NCBI GenBank assembly: GCA_047633195.1
Contig: JBLIEU010000003.1
Location: forward strand, 1-64,000
DNA: 64,000 nt
Source: JAKVAV01 sp047633195
GTDB taxonomy: Bacteria; Bacteroidota; Bacteroidia; Flavobacteriales_D; Cryomorphaceae
Direction of reading: 5' to 3'
The position numbers were made by a program, and so were the translations under genes. The notes beneath the pieces are model-generated. The model saw only the letters and a program-made list of their open reading frames with translations. It did not search any database and was not told the DNA's origin. Positions within the stretch are counted from its first letter, which is position 1. Every line of letters starts with the position of its first letter. Below are positions 36,172-44,347 of this stretch, piece by piece.

Positions 36172-36600
36172 TTGACAAACAGGGTAGGAGAAAAGCGAAT
36201 TGTAGGAAATAAGGAGAAGGTTTCCTTTCCAGATCAAAAGCGCGAACATATTGTGGCTCGTATCGACTCAGGTGCCAGGTCATCTTCCGTGCATTGTGAT
36301 GCCATTTGGGAAGAGGAAATGCGCGGAAAGAAAGTGCTTTGTTGCCACTTCTTGAAAAGATCAAAAACGGTGGTGCGCTTTAATAGATTCAAACGCCGAA
36401 AGATCAAGAGCTCAAACGGACAAATCGAAATCCGTTATATGGTAAATATTTTATTAAGGTTAGGAGATTGTGAAAAGATCACTCAAGTGTCATTGACCGA
36501 CCGTTCTACCATGAATTATTCCGTATTGTTGGGGCGTCGCTTTCTTGCCGACGACTTCCTTATTGATGTATCCAGAAGTTACGTGCAAAACGAATTATGA
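36172..36600 (+). CDS. rimB: RimB-like retropepsin / Zn_protease-family protein
   Basis: About 142 residues. The family core is visible: RIVGNKEKVSFPD, then ARIDSGARSSSVHC (the DTG-like aspartic motif, here DSG), and RSTMNYSVLLGRRFLADDFL near the end. PF05618 proteins were called ATP-dependent zinc proteases but look like retropepsins; RimB in Pseudomonas affects RimK-dependent glutamylation of ribosomal protein S6. The start is uncertain: the only suitable in-frame codon is TTG at 36172, while ATG codons nearby are in another frame. The stop overlaps the rimK ATG by 4 bp (ATGA). Confidence 0.8.
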   Translation: MTNRVGEKRIVGNKEKVSFPDQKREHIVARIDSGARSSSVHCDAIWEEEMRGKKVLCCHFLKRSKTVVRFNRFKRRKIKSSNGQIEIRYMVNILLRLGDCEKITQVSLTDRSTMNYSVLLGRRFLADDFLIDVSRSYVQNEL

Positions 36601-37502
36601 AAATCGCTATCCTCAGTCGAAACAAGAGTCTTTACTCAACCAGTAGACTCATAGAAGCTGCGAAGAAGCGCGGCCATGAAGCCATAGTGGTTGACCATAT
36701 GGGCTGCTCCCTCATCGGGGAATACAAGAATCCTAGGGTGATTTACAACGACAAAGAACTTAGTGATGTAGACGCAATCATTCCTCGAATTGGCGCTTCC
36801 GTCACTTTTTACGGCACAGCAGTAGTACGTCAATTTGAGATGCGAAATACCTTTACAGTCAATTCGTCCATCTCGATTGTTCGATCACGCGATAAATTGC
36901 GGAGCACGCAGATTTTTAGTCGCCATGACATTGGCATTCCAAAGACAATTTTCACCAATCATCCCAAAAAGCTCGATCCACTAATTGATGAGATTGGTGG
37001 AGCTCCAGTAATCATAAAACTTCTAGAAGGAACCCAAGGCATCGGGGTGGTTTTGGCAGAAACAAAGAAGGCGGCAAAATCGGTCGTAGAGGCCTTTCAC
37101 GGACTCAAGGCAAACATGCTAATCCAAGAATTTATTGCTGAAGCAGGTGGTGCGGATATCCGCGCCTTTGTGGTAAACGGAAAAGTAGTTGGAGCCATGA
37201 AACGTCAAGGAGCAGAGGGCGAGTTTCGTTCCAACCTTCACCGCGGCGGTACAGCCACGGCAGTGAAATTGACTCGTCAACAAAGAACCGTAGCTCAATC
37301 TGCCGCTAAAGCTATGGGACTCGAAATGGCTGGTGTAGATATGATTGAATCAAGCAGAGGTCCGCTCGTTTTGGAGGTGAACTCTTCGCCAGGGTTGGAA
37401 GGGATAGAAAAAGCTACAGGAAAAGACATTGCCAGCGAAGTGATCAAATACATTGAAGACAACGCTGGCAAGAATTTTAGAAAAGACAAAGTCGGAGCTT
37501 AG
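36597..37502 (+). CDS. rimK: RimK-type alpha-L-glutamate ligase
   Basis: A 301-residue ATP-grasp enzyme of standard RimK length. Seen are the N-terminal MKIAILSRNKSLYSTSRL, the ATP-binding segment VIIKLLEGTQGIGVVLAE (about residues 136-153), ADIRAFVVNGKVVGAMKR, and the metal-binding end LVLEVNSSPGLEGIE. In E. coli RimK adds glutamates to the C-terminus of ribosomal protein S6 and can also make poly-alpha-glutamate. Translationally coupled to rimB. Confidence 0.95.
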   Translation: MKIAILSRNKSLYSTSRLIEAAKKRGHEAIVVDHMGCSLIGEYKNPRVIYNDKELSDVDAIIPRIGASVTFYGTAVVRQFEMRNTFTVNSSISIVRSRDKLRSTQIFSRHDIGIPKTIFTNHPKKLDPLIDEIGGAPVIIKLLEGTQGIGVVLAETKKAAKSVVEAFHGLKANMLIQEFIAEAGGADIRAFVVNGKVVGAMKRQGAEGEFRSNLHRGGTATAVKLTRQQRTVAQSAAKAMGLEMAGVDMIESSRGPLVLEVNSSPGLEGIEKATGKDIASEVIKYIEDNAGKNFRKDKVGA

Positions 37503-37564
37503 TCAATGAAGAATTTGCGGTGCTCAAGAAAATCTCCTCATTTTTAATTCCTAATTCCCAATTC

Positions 37565-38284
37565 TTATTTCGTTGGTGGCTTACTCGGTCTCACCTCAAT
37601 TTTTGAAGGAAGATTTCTCGGATTGGCTTCCAAAAGGTAAACGATCATCTCACCGATGTCTTCGGGTTGAATTTTCCATGCATCAGCATCATCTGGCGTA
37701 TGTCCCGCAAAGTGACTGGTCACCGATCCTGGCATAATGGTGCTCACCTTGATATCGTGCTGACGCAGATCGAGCATAACAGCTTGTGTGAAACCTACCA
37801 AACCGAATTTGCTTGCGTTGTAAGCTGAGGCTCCTGCGAAGAAATTTGTTCCTGCTAGACTGGCAATGGTGATGATATAGCCTTTCGAATCTTTTAACGC
37901 TTTTATTGCTGGTTTGATGGTGTTGAAAACCCCTGTGAGATTGGTATCAATCGTTTGGTTGAATTGCTCGGGCGTAATGTCTTCAATGCTTCCAAAATGG
38001 CCTAATCCTGCATTGGCAATCACGGCGTCAATCTTTCCGAGTTGGCTCACAATCTCAGTCATCACCATCTCCATATCGGAGTATGAGCGCACATCGGCAG
38101 TAATTCCAATGGCGGCGGCACCGCTCACTTGATTGAGCTTTTCGGCTGCCTCAGCTACCGATTCGCTGTTGCGCCCTGTGATGCAAACGGAGACTCCTTT
38201 TTTGAGTAAAATCTCAGCTACACCGTATCCTATTCCTTTTGTTCCGCCAGTGATGAGGGCGGTTTTTCCATTTATATCAATCAT
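37565..38284 (-). CDS. Short-chain dehydrogenase/reductase (SDR)
   Basis: A 239-residue classical SDR: cofactor motif TGGTKGIG (12-19), NAG (91-93), catalytic S142, Y155 and K159 (YNASK). Arg38 after the second strand (CITGRNS) favours NADP(H). The sequence resembles FabG/3-ketoacyl reductase-like enzymes, but the substrate cannot be told. Monocistronic; between the rimK stop and this gene's stop lies a short AT-rich spacer with a repeated AATTCC motif. Confidence 0.9.
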   Translation of the reverse strand: MIDINGKTALITGGTKGIGYGVAEILLKKGVSVCITGRNSESVAEAAEKLNQVSGAAAIGITADVRSYSDMEMVMTEIVSQLGKIDAVIANAGLGHFGSIEDITPEQFNQTIDTNLTGVFNTIKPAIKALKDSKGYIITIASLAGTNFFAGASAYNASKFGLVGFTQAVMLDLRQHDIKVSTIMPGSVTSHFAGHTPDDADAWKIQPEDIGEMIVYLLEANPRNLPSKIEVRPSKPPTK

Positions 38285-38590
38285 GATTTTCTTTTAGGTT
38301 TGTTAGAAGACTAAAGGCCTTGAAGTGTCATTTGTTTAAAGTGCAGAAAGCTGAATCTTAATTGAAGATCTAAAGCTTTATTTTAAAACGATAGGTTTTT
38401 TTTACCAAAAAGTTCGCCAAGTTTTTCATAAAACCCTCTAAGAAATCGCTGTTAAGTCAGAATTATCACTTCAACTTAAGGTGAATCGCTTCGTGGTCTT
38501 AGCGCCTTTGCTTTGCGCTCTTGGCGGTTAACCCAAGCCCCAACTCATCCGGAATGATTTTTTAAATACCAAGCAAAAAACTACCATCTA
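38285..38590. other. Intergenic region with a dispersed-repeat-like sequence
   Basis: 306 bases between the SDR gene and a small hypothetical gene. It is AT-rich at its left end and contains one GC-richer block (38489-38531) resembling dispersed intergenic repeats of Bacteroidota, plus ACTACCATCTACTAGCTACC near 38580-38600. No RNA gene or terminator is recognised. Confidence 0.5.
38489..38531. repeat. Dispersed intergenic repeat-like block
   Basis: Contains CTTCGTGGTCTTAGCGCC and CTTGGCGGTTAA around an inner CTTTGC/TTTGCGC. From memory, similar 'ttcgtggtctt...gcggttaa' blocks recur between genes in many Bacteroidota genomes. Only one copy is present in this window, so the repeat nature is inferred. 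Confidence 0.4.
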
Positions 38591-38929
38591 CTAGCTACCA
38601 CTGTGAGGTGCTTCCACATCGGCAATAAACCAAGACCCATCGTCATTTGAAACAAGCCAAGCCACAGGCCACCAAATTCCTTCTTTGGCTACCACGGTAA
38701 AATCATCGGTAGTCGCAGAGGCCCCGTCAAATGAAAGACCAAGTTCCAGAAGTTTCTCAAAAACCTCTCTTACTTCCGTCGCGTTTTTCACGCCTACTCC
38801 TATCAGGTAGTCGTCCTCTTGAAAATCACCGCTACCAAAGTTTTTTCGAAGGGTTTTAATACCACCGTCCACCAAATCTTCGATTTTAAACTTTGGGGCA
38901 ATGACATTATAGGTGCGGAAAACAATCAT
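38591..38929 (-). CDS. Hypothetical small soluble protein
   Basis: A 112-residue protein with no signal peptide or membrane segment. The N-terminal half (KIEDLVDGGIKTLRKNFG) is followed by a helix-rich part (NATEVREVFEKLLELGLSF) and an acidic end containing WWPVAWLVSNDDGSWFI. I recognise no family. A -7 promoter element 4 nt from its ATG supports it as a gene with its own, possibly leaderless, transcript. The 37-bp gap to trhO upstream leaves little room for other signals. Confidence 0.6.
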   Translation of the reverse strand: MIVFRTYNVIAPKFKIEDLVDGGIKTLRKNFGSGDFQEDDYLIGVGVKNATEVREVFEKLLELGLSFDGASATTDDFTVVAKEGIWWPVAWLVSNDDGSWFIADVEAPHSGS

Positions 38930-38933
38930 TTTG

Positions 38934-38941
38934 CAAACTTA
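38934..38941 (-). promoter_or_regulatory. -7 element (TAAGTTTG) 4 nt from a start codon
   Basis: Exact TAnnTTTG match on the minus strand, followed by CAAA and the ATG at 38929. A TTG lies 16 nt upstream of it and could serve as the -33 element. Predicts a leaderless or nearly leaderless mRNA. Confidence 0.5.
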
Positions 38942-38966
38942 ATCAAGAGAGTTAATTCAACAGAAT

Positions 38967-40040
38967 CTAATCTCGAAATTTCTTAAGGGCATCCTTCAAA
39001 GGATTGTGCAGCGTTTTGAACTTGATGTGTGGAGACCGTCCTTTCTTGTAAATCTTAGCGTTGGTGTACTTGCCTTCTCGGTGTTCTTTCTGCTCTACTT
39101 TAGAGAGTAAAATCACCTCTTGGCAATCAGTCGAACAGCAACCCTCGTATTTCTCCGTGCAGTTGGAGCACTGGATAAATAGCGTGTGGCAGCCTTTGTT
39201 CAGGCAATTTACGTGTGTGTCATCGGGCTCGCCGCACTGGTGGCATCGAGCAATCACATCTCGTGTGATGCCTTCCGCCATGCGCTCATCGAAGACAAAA
39301 TTCTTCCCAACAAAATTATTGTCGATTCCTTTTTCGTTTGCTCGGCGGGTGTATTCAATAATACCACCTTCCAGCTGATGAACGTTTGGGAACCCTTGGT
39401 GCTTGAGCCAAGCAGAAGCTTTCTCGCAACGGATCCCTCCCGTGCAATACATTACGACATTTTTGTCTTCCAGACCTTTCATGTTTCCCAAAATATAGGG
39501 CAGTGAATCGCGAAAGGTGTCTACATCTGGCGTGATGGCATTTTTGAAATGCCCGACTTCCGTTTCGTAGTGGTTTCGCATATCGATGAGGATCGTGTCG
39601 TCTTTCTCGATGAGGTCATTAAACTCCTCGGCCTTGAGGTGTTTTCCCTTGTCGGTAACGTCAAAGGTTTCGTCGTTTAAGCCGTCAGCTAGGATTTTCG
39701 GTCTCACCTTGATGATGAGTTTGTAGAAACTCATTCCATCATCATCTATTGCTACATTTAGACGTACTCCATTCAGAAAGTTAATGTTGTAGAGGTGATC
39801 TCTGAAGTCTTCGAATTTTTCTCGAGGCACTGAAAGCTGAGCGTTAATGCCTTCATGGGCGACATAAATTCGACCAAAGATACCGAGCTTATCCCAATTG
39901 ATAAAAAGGTAATCTCTGAAAAATGGAGGATTGTCGAGCTTTGCGTACTGATAAAACGATACGGTGACCCTGTCGTGGTCACTTTCGATCATACGCTTCT
40001 TTAGCACGCGCCAATCCTCTCCGTTGTACAGGTGTTTCAT
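38967..40040 (-). CDS. trhO: tRNA uridine(34) hydroxylase TrhO (rhodanese family)
   Basis: A 357-residue protein with an N-terminal ferredoxin-like domain (about residues 20-125, 'IFGRIYVAHEGINAQLSVP'), a rhodanese domain with the active loop CTGGIRC (C199 and C205), and a C-terminal cysteine-rich part (ARCHQCGEPDDTHVNC, CSNCTEKYEGCCS) that likely binds zinc. TrhO (YceA) makes 5-hydroxyuridine at the wobble position of tRNAs, with O2-dependent chemistry. Start at the ATG 40040 just before the rnpB promoter region. Confidence 0.93.
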   Translation of the reverse strand: MKHLYNGEDWRVLKKRMIESDHDRVTVSFYQYAKLDNPPFFRDYLFINWDKLGIFGRIYVAHEGINAQLSVPREKFEDFRDHLYNINFLNGVRLNVAIDDDGMSFYKLIIKVRPKILADGLNDETFDVTDKGKHLKAEEFNDLIEKDDTILIDMRNHYETEVGHFKNAITPDVDTFRDSLPYILGNMKGLEDKNVVMYCTGGIRCEKASAWLKHQGFPNVHQLEGGIIEYTRRANEKGIDNNFVGKNFVFDERMAEGITRDVIARCHQCGEPDDTHVNCLNKGCHTLFIQCSNCTEKYEGCCSTDCQEVILLSKVEQKEHREGKYTNAKIYKKGRSPHIKFKTLHNPLKDALKKFRD

Positions 40041-40126
40041 GTTACAATTGCAAGTTATACCGTGAAAATGCTTTAAAATGAAGAGATTACAAAGATAGAT
40101 TTTTAGCCGAACGATTACAATTCGAC

Positions 40127-40134
40127 TACCTTTG
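40127..40134 (+). promoter_or_regulatory. -7 element (TACCTTTG) of the RNase P RNA gene
   Basis: Exact TAnnTTTG match. Placing +1 about 5 nt downstream puts the RNA 5' end at the AAACC that pairs with GGTTT at the 3' end, so promoter and RNA structure agree. Confidence 0.65.
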
Positions 40135-40138
40135 TTTC

Positions 40139-40500
40139 AAACCGTTCCATCGCCCCGAGCTCGACCTCGGGGAGGAAAGTCCGGACAGTACAGAGCACCG
40201 CGCTTCCTAACGGGAAGGGGCCGCTTCGGCGGAGACGGAAAGTGCCGCAGAGACTATACCGCCAAGCTTTTGGTTTGGTAAGGGTGAAAAGAGTGGGGTA
40301 AGAGCCCACAGCTGTATGTGGTGACATATGCAGGAGGTAAACCCCGCGGACTGTAAGGCCATGTAAACCGAGGTTTGAGAGCTGCTCGCTCGATCTCGGA
40401 GGGTAGGCTGCTCGATCCTGCTGGCAACGGCAGGGCTAGATAAATGATGGAATTCTTTCGCTTCAGCGAAGGAAACAGAATCCGGCTTATAGGTTTTATT
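40139..40500 (+). ncRNA. rnpB: RNase P RNA
   Basis: The catalytic RNA of ribonuclease P, which removes 5' leaders from tRNA precursors. Universal blocks are all present: GAGGAAAGTCCGGACAG near 40171, CAGAGACTATACCGCC near 40246, GGTAAGGGTGAAAAG, GTAAGAGCCCACAG (the CR-II/III region), and GATAAATGATGG ... ACAGAATCCGGCTTA at the 3' end. Outer helix P1 is formed by AAACC (40139-40143) and GGTTT (40492-40496). The ends are set by this helix and are good to a few bases. Antisense ORFs over it are artefacts. Confidence 0.95.
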
Positions 40501-40502
40501 TT

Positions 40503-40536
40503 AAAAAAGCTCGACTTTAATAAGTCGGGCTTTTTT
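40503..40536 (+). terminator. Terminator of rnpB
   Basis: A 15-bp A-tailed stem, AAAAAAGCTCGACTT / AAGTCGGGCTTTTTT (one G-T pair), with a TAAT loop; the T run forms the 3' arm. Confidence 0.85.
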
Positions 40537-40617
40537 AGTTCTGTTTGCGAACTGAAAGTATTTTGGTCTTCTGGTTCCAGCCAAAACTTAAAGGCCCTAT
40601 TTTCGTTGAAATAATCT

Positions 40618-41556
40618 ATGAAAGCTGCACTCATATATCTTCTAGTTTTTTTGACTCTTAGCCTAAATGCCCAAGAAACCGAGATCGCCAAAATGGTGAC
40701 CATGGACGAGTTTGTGGTGAAAGCCGCAATTGAGGATTTCAACGCGGAAGATTTCATCAAACAGGTTATTGATGATACCACCTTTTACCAAGCCTTTCTC
40801 AACCTCAAGTATTTTCCTCACGAGATCAAAGGCGCAATGGTTGTTTACGACAAAGACGAAACTGAATTTGCTACACTTCAGCGCAGGGCAAAGCAGCACC
40901 TGAGTGATGACGAGGTGAAATGGGTGGAGATCACCTACGAGAAAACCAACGGAAGAATTAAAAAGAAGAATGGCAAGTGGCGCTACTTGACTGCAGAGGT
41001 TTACGATGATGTGTTCTTTCCAACCGAAAAACGATCTGTATCAAACGAAATGGTGCAGCGTGAGCAAGAGTTAGAGGCCGACACCAAAATGGAGAAGCAC
41101 AAGGCTCAATTGAAAAAGATGCTTTTCAACCCAGGGCAGCCCATCGATAATGTTCCCTTCATTGGTGACAAGCTCGCCATCTTCAGCCCAGAGATGGTTT
41201 CCTTTTACGACTATTCCATTTTCATCTACGAGTACGATACCATTCCTTGCATTGCCTTTTCGAGTTACGTGAAAGAAGGAGACGAGGATGAGGTGGTCAT
41301 ACGCGATATGACCTCTTATTTTCATCGGGATACCCGCGAGGTGATTGCACGAGAGTATCGATTGGCTCACAAAACCATTCTTTTTGATTTTGATATTTCC
41401 ATCAAGGTAGAGAACATGCTCTTGGATGGCTGGCTCATTCCAACGAGTGTTTCTTATGACGGTGCTTGGGACGTACCGTTCAAGAAGTCCGAAATTATCA
41501 GTTTCAAAATGGAATGCACTGACTATGTAACCAGTGCAGGTAAACAAGTCGATTGA
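40618..41556 (+). CDS. Hypothetical secreted protein
   Basis: A 312-residue protein with signal peptide MKAALIYLLVFLTLSLNAQ. The mature part is mixed charged with many aromatic residues, and contains a run of beta-strand-like segments in its second half ('SFYDYSIFIYEYDTIPCIAFS', 'LFDFDISIKVENMLLDG'). It has some look of Bacteroidota periplasmic lipoprotein-sorting-like proteins of unknown role, but I cannot assign a family. A near-consensus -7 element (TATTTTCG, 40598-40605) lies upstream. It precedes kynA after 63 bp and may be co-transcribed with it. Confidence 0.7.
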   Translation: MKAALIYLLVFLTLSLNAQETEIAKMVTMDEFVVKAAIEDFNAEDFIKQVIDDTTFYQAFLNLKYFPHEIKGAMVVYDKDETEFATLQRRAKQHLSDDEVKWVEITYEKTNGRIKKKNGKWRYLTAEVYDDVFFPTEKRSVSNEMVQREQELEADTKMEKHKAQLKKMLFNPGQPIDNVPFIGDKLAIFSPEMVSFYDYSIFIYEYDTIPCIAFSSYVKEGDEDEVVIRDMTSYFHRDTREVIAREYRLAHKTILFDFDISIKVENMLLDGWLIPTSVSYDGAWDVPFKKSEIISFKMECTDYVTSAGKQVD

Positions 41557-41619
41557 TAAAAAGCAGTTTTGCTTCCCTCTTCTATTCCTATCTTGCGGAC
41601 CCATTCAAACGATCTGATT

Positions 41620-42657
41620 ATGCCCAAGAAGGAAGTGTACTATAAAGACTATTTGCAACTCGATAAAATTCTAGGTGCTCAAGAATTAGAGAGTGAAAAG
41701 GCAGGGGTTGAAGCTCACGATGAAATGCTTTTTATCGTCATTCATCAGGCCTACGAACTTTGGTTTAAACAAGTCTTGTATGAGCTTGATTCGATCATTG
41801 CTCTCCTGTCCAAACCTGAGATTAACGACAATGACCAAACCTTGCAGATAGTTGTTCATCGAAGTCGACGCATCATCGAAATACTCCGTTTATTGGTAGA
41901 TCAGATCAATGTGATGGAGACTATGAGTTCACTTGATTTCTTGGATTTTCGTGATCTTTTACGCCCAGCCAGCGGATTTCAAAGTATTCAGTGGAAAGAG
42001 CTGGAGGCGAAGTTGGGCTTGCTTTATGAAAACCGTCACGGGAAGGAGTACTACGTTTCTCAATTGTGTCCCATGGATGTTGATCACGTGAAAGACGTGG
42101 AAAAGAAAACGAATTTGTTGGATTTACTCAATGTTTGGTTGGAGCGTATGCCCTATTTCGAGCATCCAGAAGCATGGGCAGATGGAGCAAAGGCGAAGCC
42201 TGAGGATCATCCGTTTTGGGCTGAGTATCGCGAAAAGTATACGGGAGGACTGCTAGATATAGAACAAAGTAATGCCGATCTTTTTGATAAGACCGTATTT
42301 GGAAAAGAGGAGGATGTGAAAAGGCGACTTTCAGCGAAAGCTTGCCGTTCAGCCCTATTTATCTACTTATATCGAGGATTCCCTCTGCTCCACTTGCCAT
42401 ACGAATTGATGGTATCTCTGGTAGAAATTGACGAGTTAATGGCTTCTTGGCGAATGAGGCATGTCAACATGGTTTTTCGGATGATTGGCGCTCGAGTGGG
42501 AACAGGAAATTCTACTGGGCACGGATACTTAAAAGGAGCGATGGACAAGCACTATATTTTCAATGAATTGACCCAGTTAAATGGATTGCTGGTGCCTCGA
42601 AGAGATTTACCCGAGCTTCCAAAAGAATTAGAGAAACTTCTCGGTTTCCGCGGTTAG
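41620..42657 (+). CDS. kynA: Tryptophan 2,3-dioxygenase
   Basis: A 345-residue heme enzyme that opens the tryptophan indole ring to N-formylkynurenine, the first step of the kynurenine pathway. Signature segments: EAHDEMLFIVIHQAYELWFK (H33 and H42 near the distal pocket), DFRDLLRPASGFQS, and MRHVNMVFRMIGARVGTG with the expected proximal heme His. The start is ATG 41620; an earlier in-frame ATG at 41569 adds 17 unlikely residues. No other kynurenine gene is adjacent. The last 4 bp overlap the convergent lipoprotein gene. Confidence 0.95.
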   Translation: MPKKEVYYKDYLQLDKILGAQELESEKAGVEAHDEMLFIVIHQAYELWFKQVLYELDSIIALLSKPEINDNDQTLQIVVHRSRRIIEILRLLVDQINVMETMSSLDFLDFRDLLRPASGFQSIQWKELEAKLGLLYENRHGKEYYVSQLCPMDVDHVKDVEKKTNLLDLLNVWLERMPYFEHPEAWADGAKAKPEDHPFWAEYREKYTGGLLDIEQSNADLFDKTVFGKEEDVKRRLSAKACRSALFIYLYRGFPLLHLPYELMVSLVEIDELMASWRMRHVNMVFRMIGARVGTGNSTGHGYLKGAMDKHYIFNELTQLNGLLVPRRDLPELPKELEKLLGFRG

Positions 42658-43436
42658 AGTTTTTTTACGTCGAGCTTGAAGCTCCCATCAATAATATCTT
42701 CGGCCGTAAAGACTGTGATTTTAAGGTCTCCCGTGAACGTAGCGGGGCCCTTCCAAAACCTGTGTTCCATATCAGAACCGATACTCGGTGAAATGGTGAA
42801 GTATACATGCGGCTCATCGCAAGAAAGACTGATGTCAATATTCTCACCTTGCTTGACATTCATCACTGCCGTAAAGTCTTTTTCCAATGCTACCATGTCT
42901 TGGATACTGATATCTTTCTCTGTAATGCGAACGTTGTGAGTTGCATTTTTTTCCTTTCGGCTGCAGCCCTGTGCAAGGGCGATGATCGAATGAATGGTGC
43001 GGTCAGTCAGTTCAGCGCTTTTAATTTGGTTCGACGATGGAGTACCGCCATCAGGTAATGCGTGAGCGTATACCCGACTATCTGCATACGCGGAGATGAC
43101 TTGATTCTCTCCATCCAATTTTGTCTCTGAAAACGCTAACCGCCCGTAATCGAAATAGAGCGTTTTTGATAGGCTTGAGGTTAGAGGAACATTCACTTTG
43201 GATAACTCGTTTGTCTCATCCAAGATAACCTCAATCCTCAGGTCGTCACTAGGCAATTCTACATATAAGGTTAGGGTGCTTTGATCGCTCGGTGAGTTTT
43301 TACGCAAAATCAACTCTCGACTATTTTCGATCCATAAATCAGCAGGGACGAAAGTAGAGGTGAAATCATTTGAAATCGGGTCTTCATCAAAGCCCAATGA
43401 GGAGCACGCAATAAGGAAAAATAAGCACAATGACAT
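42654..43436 (-). CDS. Hypothetical lipoprotein
   Basis: A 260-residue protein starting MSLCLFFLIACSSLG, a lipoprotein signal with lipobox LIAC; this start (43436) is chosen over an ATG 24 codons upstream because the lipobox then falls at residues 8-11. The remainder is beta-rich, with a central HALPDGGTPSSNQ and two conserved-looking cysteines (QGCSRKE, SLSCDEPHV). No family recognised. Convergent with kynA by 4 bp; a role in tryptophan use is not implied. Confidence 0.65.
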   Translation of the reverse strand: MSLCLFFLIACSSLGFDEDPISNDFTSTFVPADLWIENSRELILRKNSPSDQSTLTLYVELPSDDLRIEVILDETNELSKVNVPLTSSLSKTLYFDYGRLAFSETKLDGENQVISAYADSRVYAHALPDGGTPSSNQIKSAELTDRTIHSIIALAQGCSRKEKNATHNVRITEKDISIQDMVALEKDFTAVMNVKQGENIDISLSCDEPHVYFTISPSIGSDMEHRFWKGPATFTGDLKITVFTAEDIIDGSFKLDVKKL

Positions 43437-43563
43437 GATTCCAAAACTCCTCTTTACTGCGCTATATTTATATGCAATTTTCAAGACAATCAATGATACA
43501 AACCGCAATACACCCGATAAGGTTTAGAATAGCGAAAAACCGATCCTTCAGGAAGTCTGAGGA

Positions 43564-44259
43564 TTATACAATGACAGCATTAAACCCTCCGAAAAATTCT
43601 ATTGGATCAGGACAGTTTTTAAGAAATCTCTTCTTCTCCGATTCAAAGCAAACACCTGGATAATCGCCTTCCTTTCCTTCGAGGTCGTAGATCAATTGAA
43701 AATGCAAGTGAGGCGGCCAATCAACGTTTTCTTCTGGCCCGCCCAAATAAGCAAAGACTTCTCCTCTGATGATCATGCGTCCAACTTGCAGATCTTTAAT
43801 TGAATCACGGCTTAAGTGTCCGTAAAGACTGTAAAACTTGTCATTGCCCAGCACGTGTTCAAGTATGATTGTCGGCCCGTAATCGCCCGATTCATTGTTG
43901 TCCTTGAAACTGTGAACCCTTCCGGGCAATGGCGCGCAAACGGCCGTTCCAACGGGGAACCAAAAGTCAATTCCCAAATGGATGCTCCGAGATTCTTCAT
44001 TGGTCGAGAATACCGAACTTCTTTCGTAGAGATTCCTCTTTTCTGAATAGCCTCCGTAAGCGCCTCTTGCTTTTTCATCCTTGATGGTTCCAAAGATGTA
44101 TTCGTGCAAACCTTGTAGGGATTTGGTTTCGCCTCTTGAGAGCACGGTGTTTTTTGCCGAGAGATCAATTTTTAAAAGGTTTTTCTTCTTGAACTTTCCC
44201 TTAATTGGAAAAGAAAACTTGGGGAAAAACTCTTCTCCGTAAACGGTGTACTTCTTCAT
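43564..44259 (-). CDS. M23 family metallopeptidase without signal peptide
   Basis: A 231-residue protein with the LytM/M23 site: H94-x3-D98 in HLGIDFWFPVG, GHLS at 147-150, and the HLH pair at 184-186 (PPHLHFQL). M23 enzymes cut peptide cross-links in peptidoglycan. The N-terminus (MKKYTVYGEEFFPKFS) has no signal peptide or membrane helix, so either the protein is cytoplasmic or it is exported by another route. The domain is complete. Confidence 0.85.
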   Translation of the reverse strand: MKKYTVYGEEFFPKFSFPIKGKFKKKNLLKIDLSAKNTVLSRGETKSLQGLHEYIFGTIKDEKARGAYGGYSEKRNLYERSSVFSTNEESRSIHLGIDFWFPVGTAVCAPLPGRVHSFKDNNESGDYGPTIILEHVLGNDKFYSLYGHLSRDSIKDLQVGRMIIRGEVFAYLGGPEENVDWPPHLHFQLIYDLEGKEGDYPGVCFESEKKRFLKNCPDPIEFFGGFNAVIV

Positions 44260-44347
44260 TCCAGTGTTGTGCTAAATCTATTGTGTCGGTTAAGTCCAGA
44301 TAAAAAAGAACAAGATTTGGGCTGGCTAAATTAGGCTTAGTAATGCG

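Noticed and set aside
36129..36212. ATG-started frame overlapping the rimB N-terminus
   Set aside because: It stops after 27 codons and encodes no family sequence; the Zn_protease/retropepsin core lies in the next frame.
40115..40781. Two leftward ORFs (70 and 175 codons) over the RNase P RNA
   Set aside because: They lie across conserved rnpB blocks and the terminator; conserved RNA explains the sequence.
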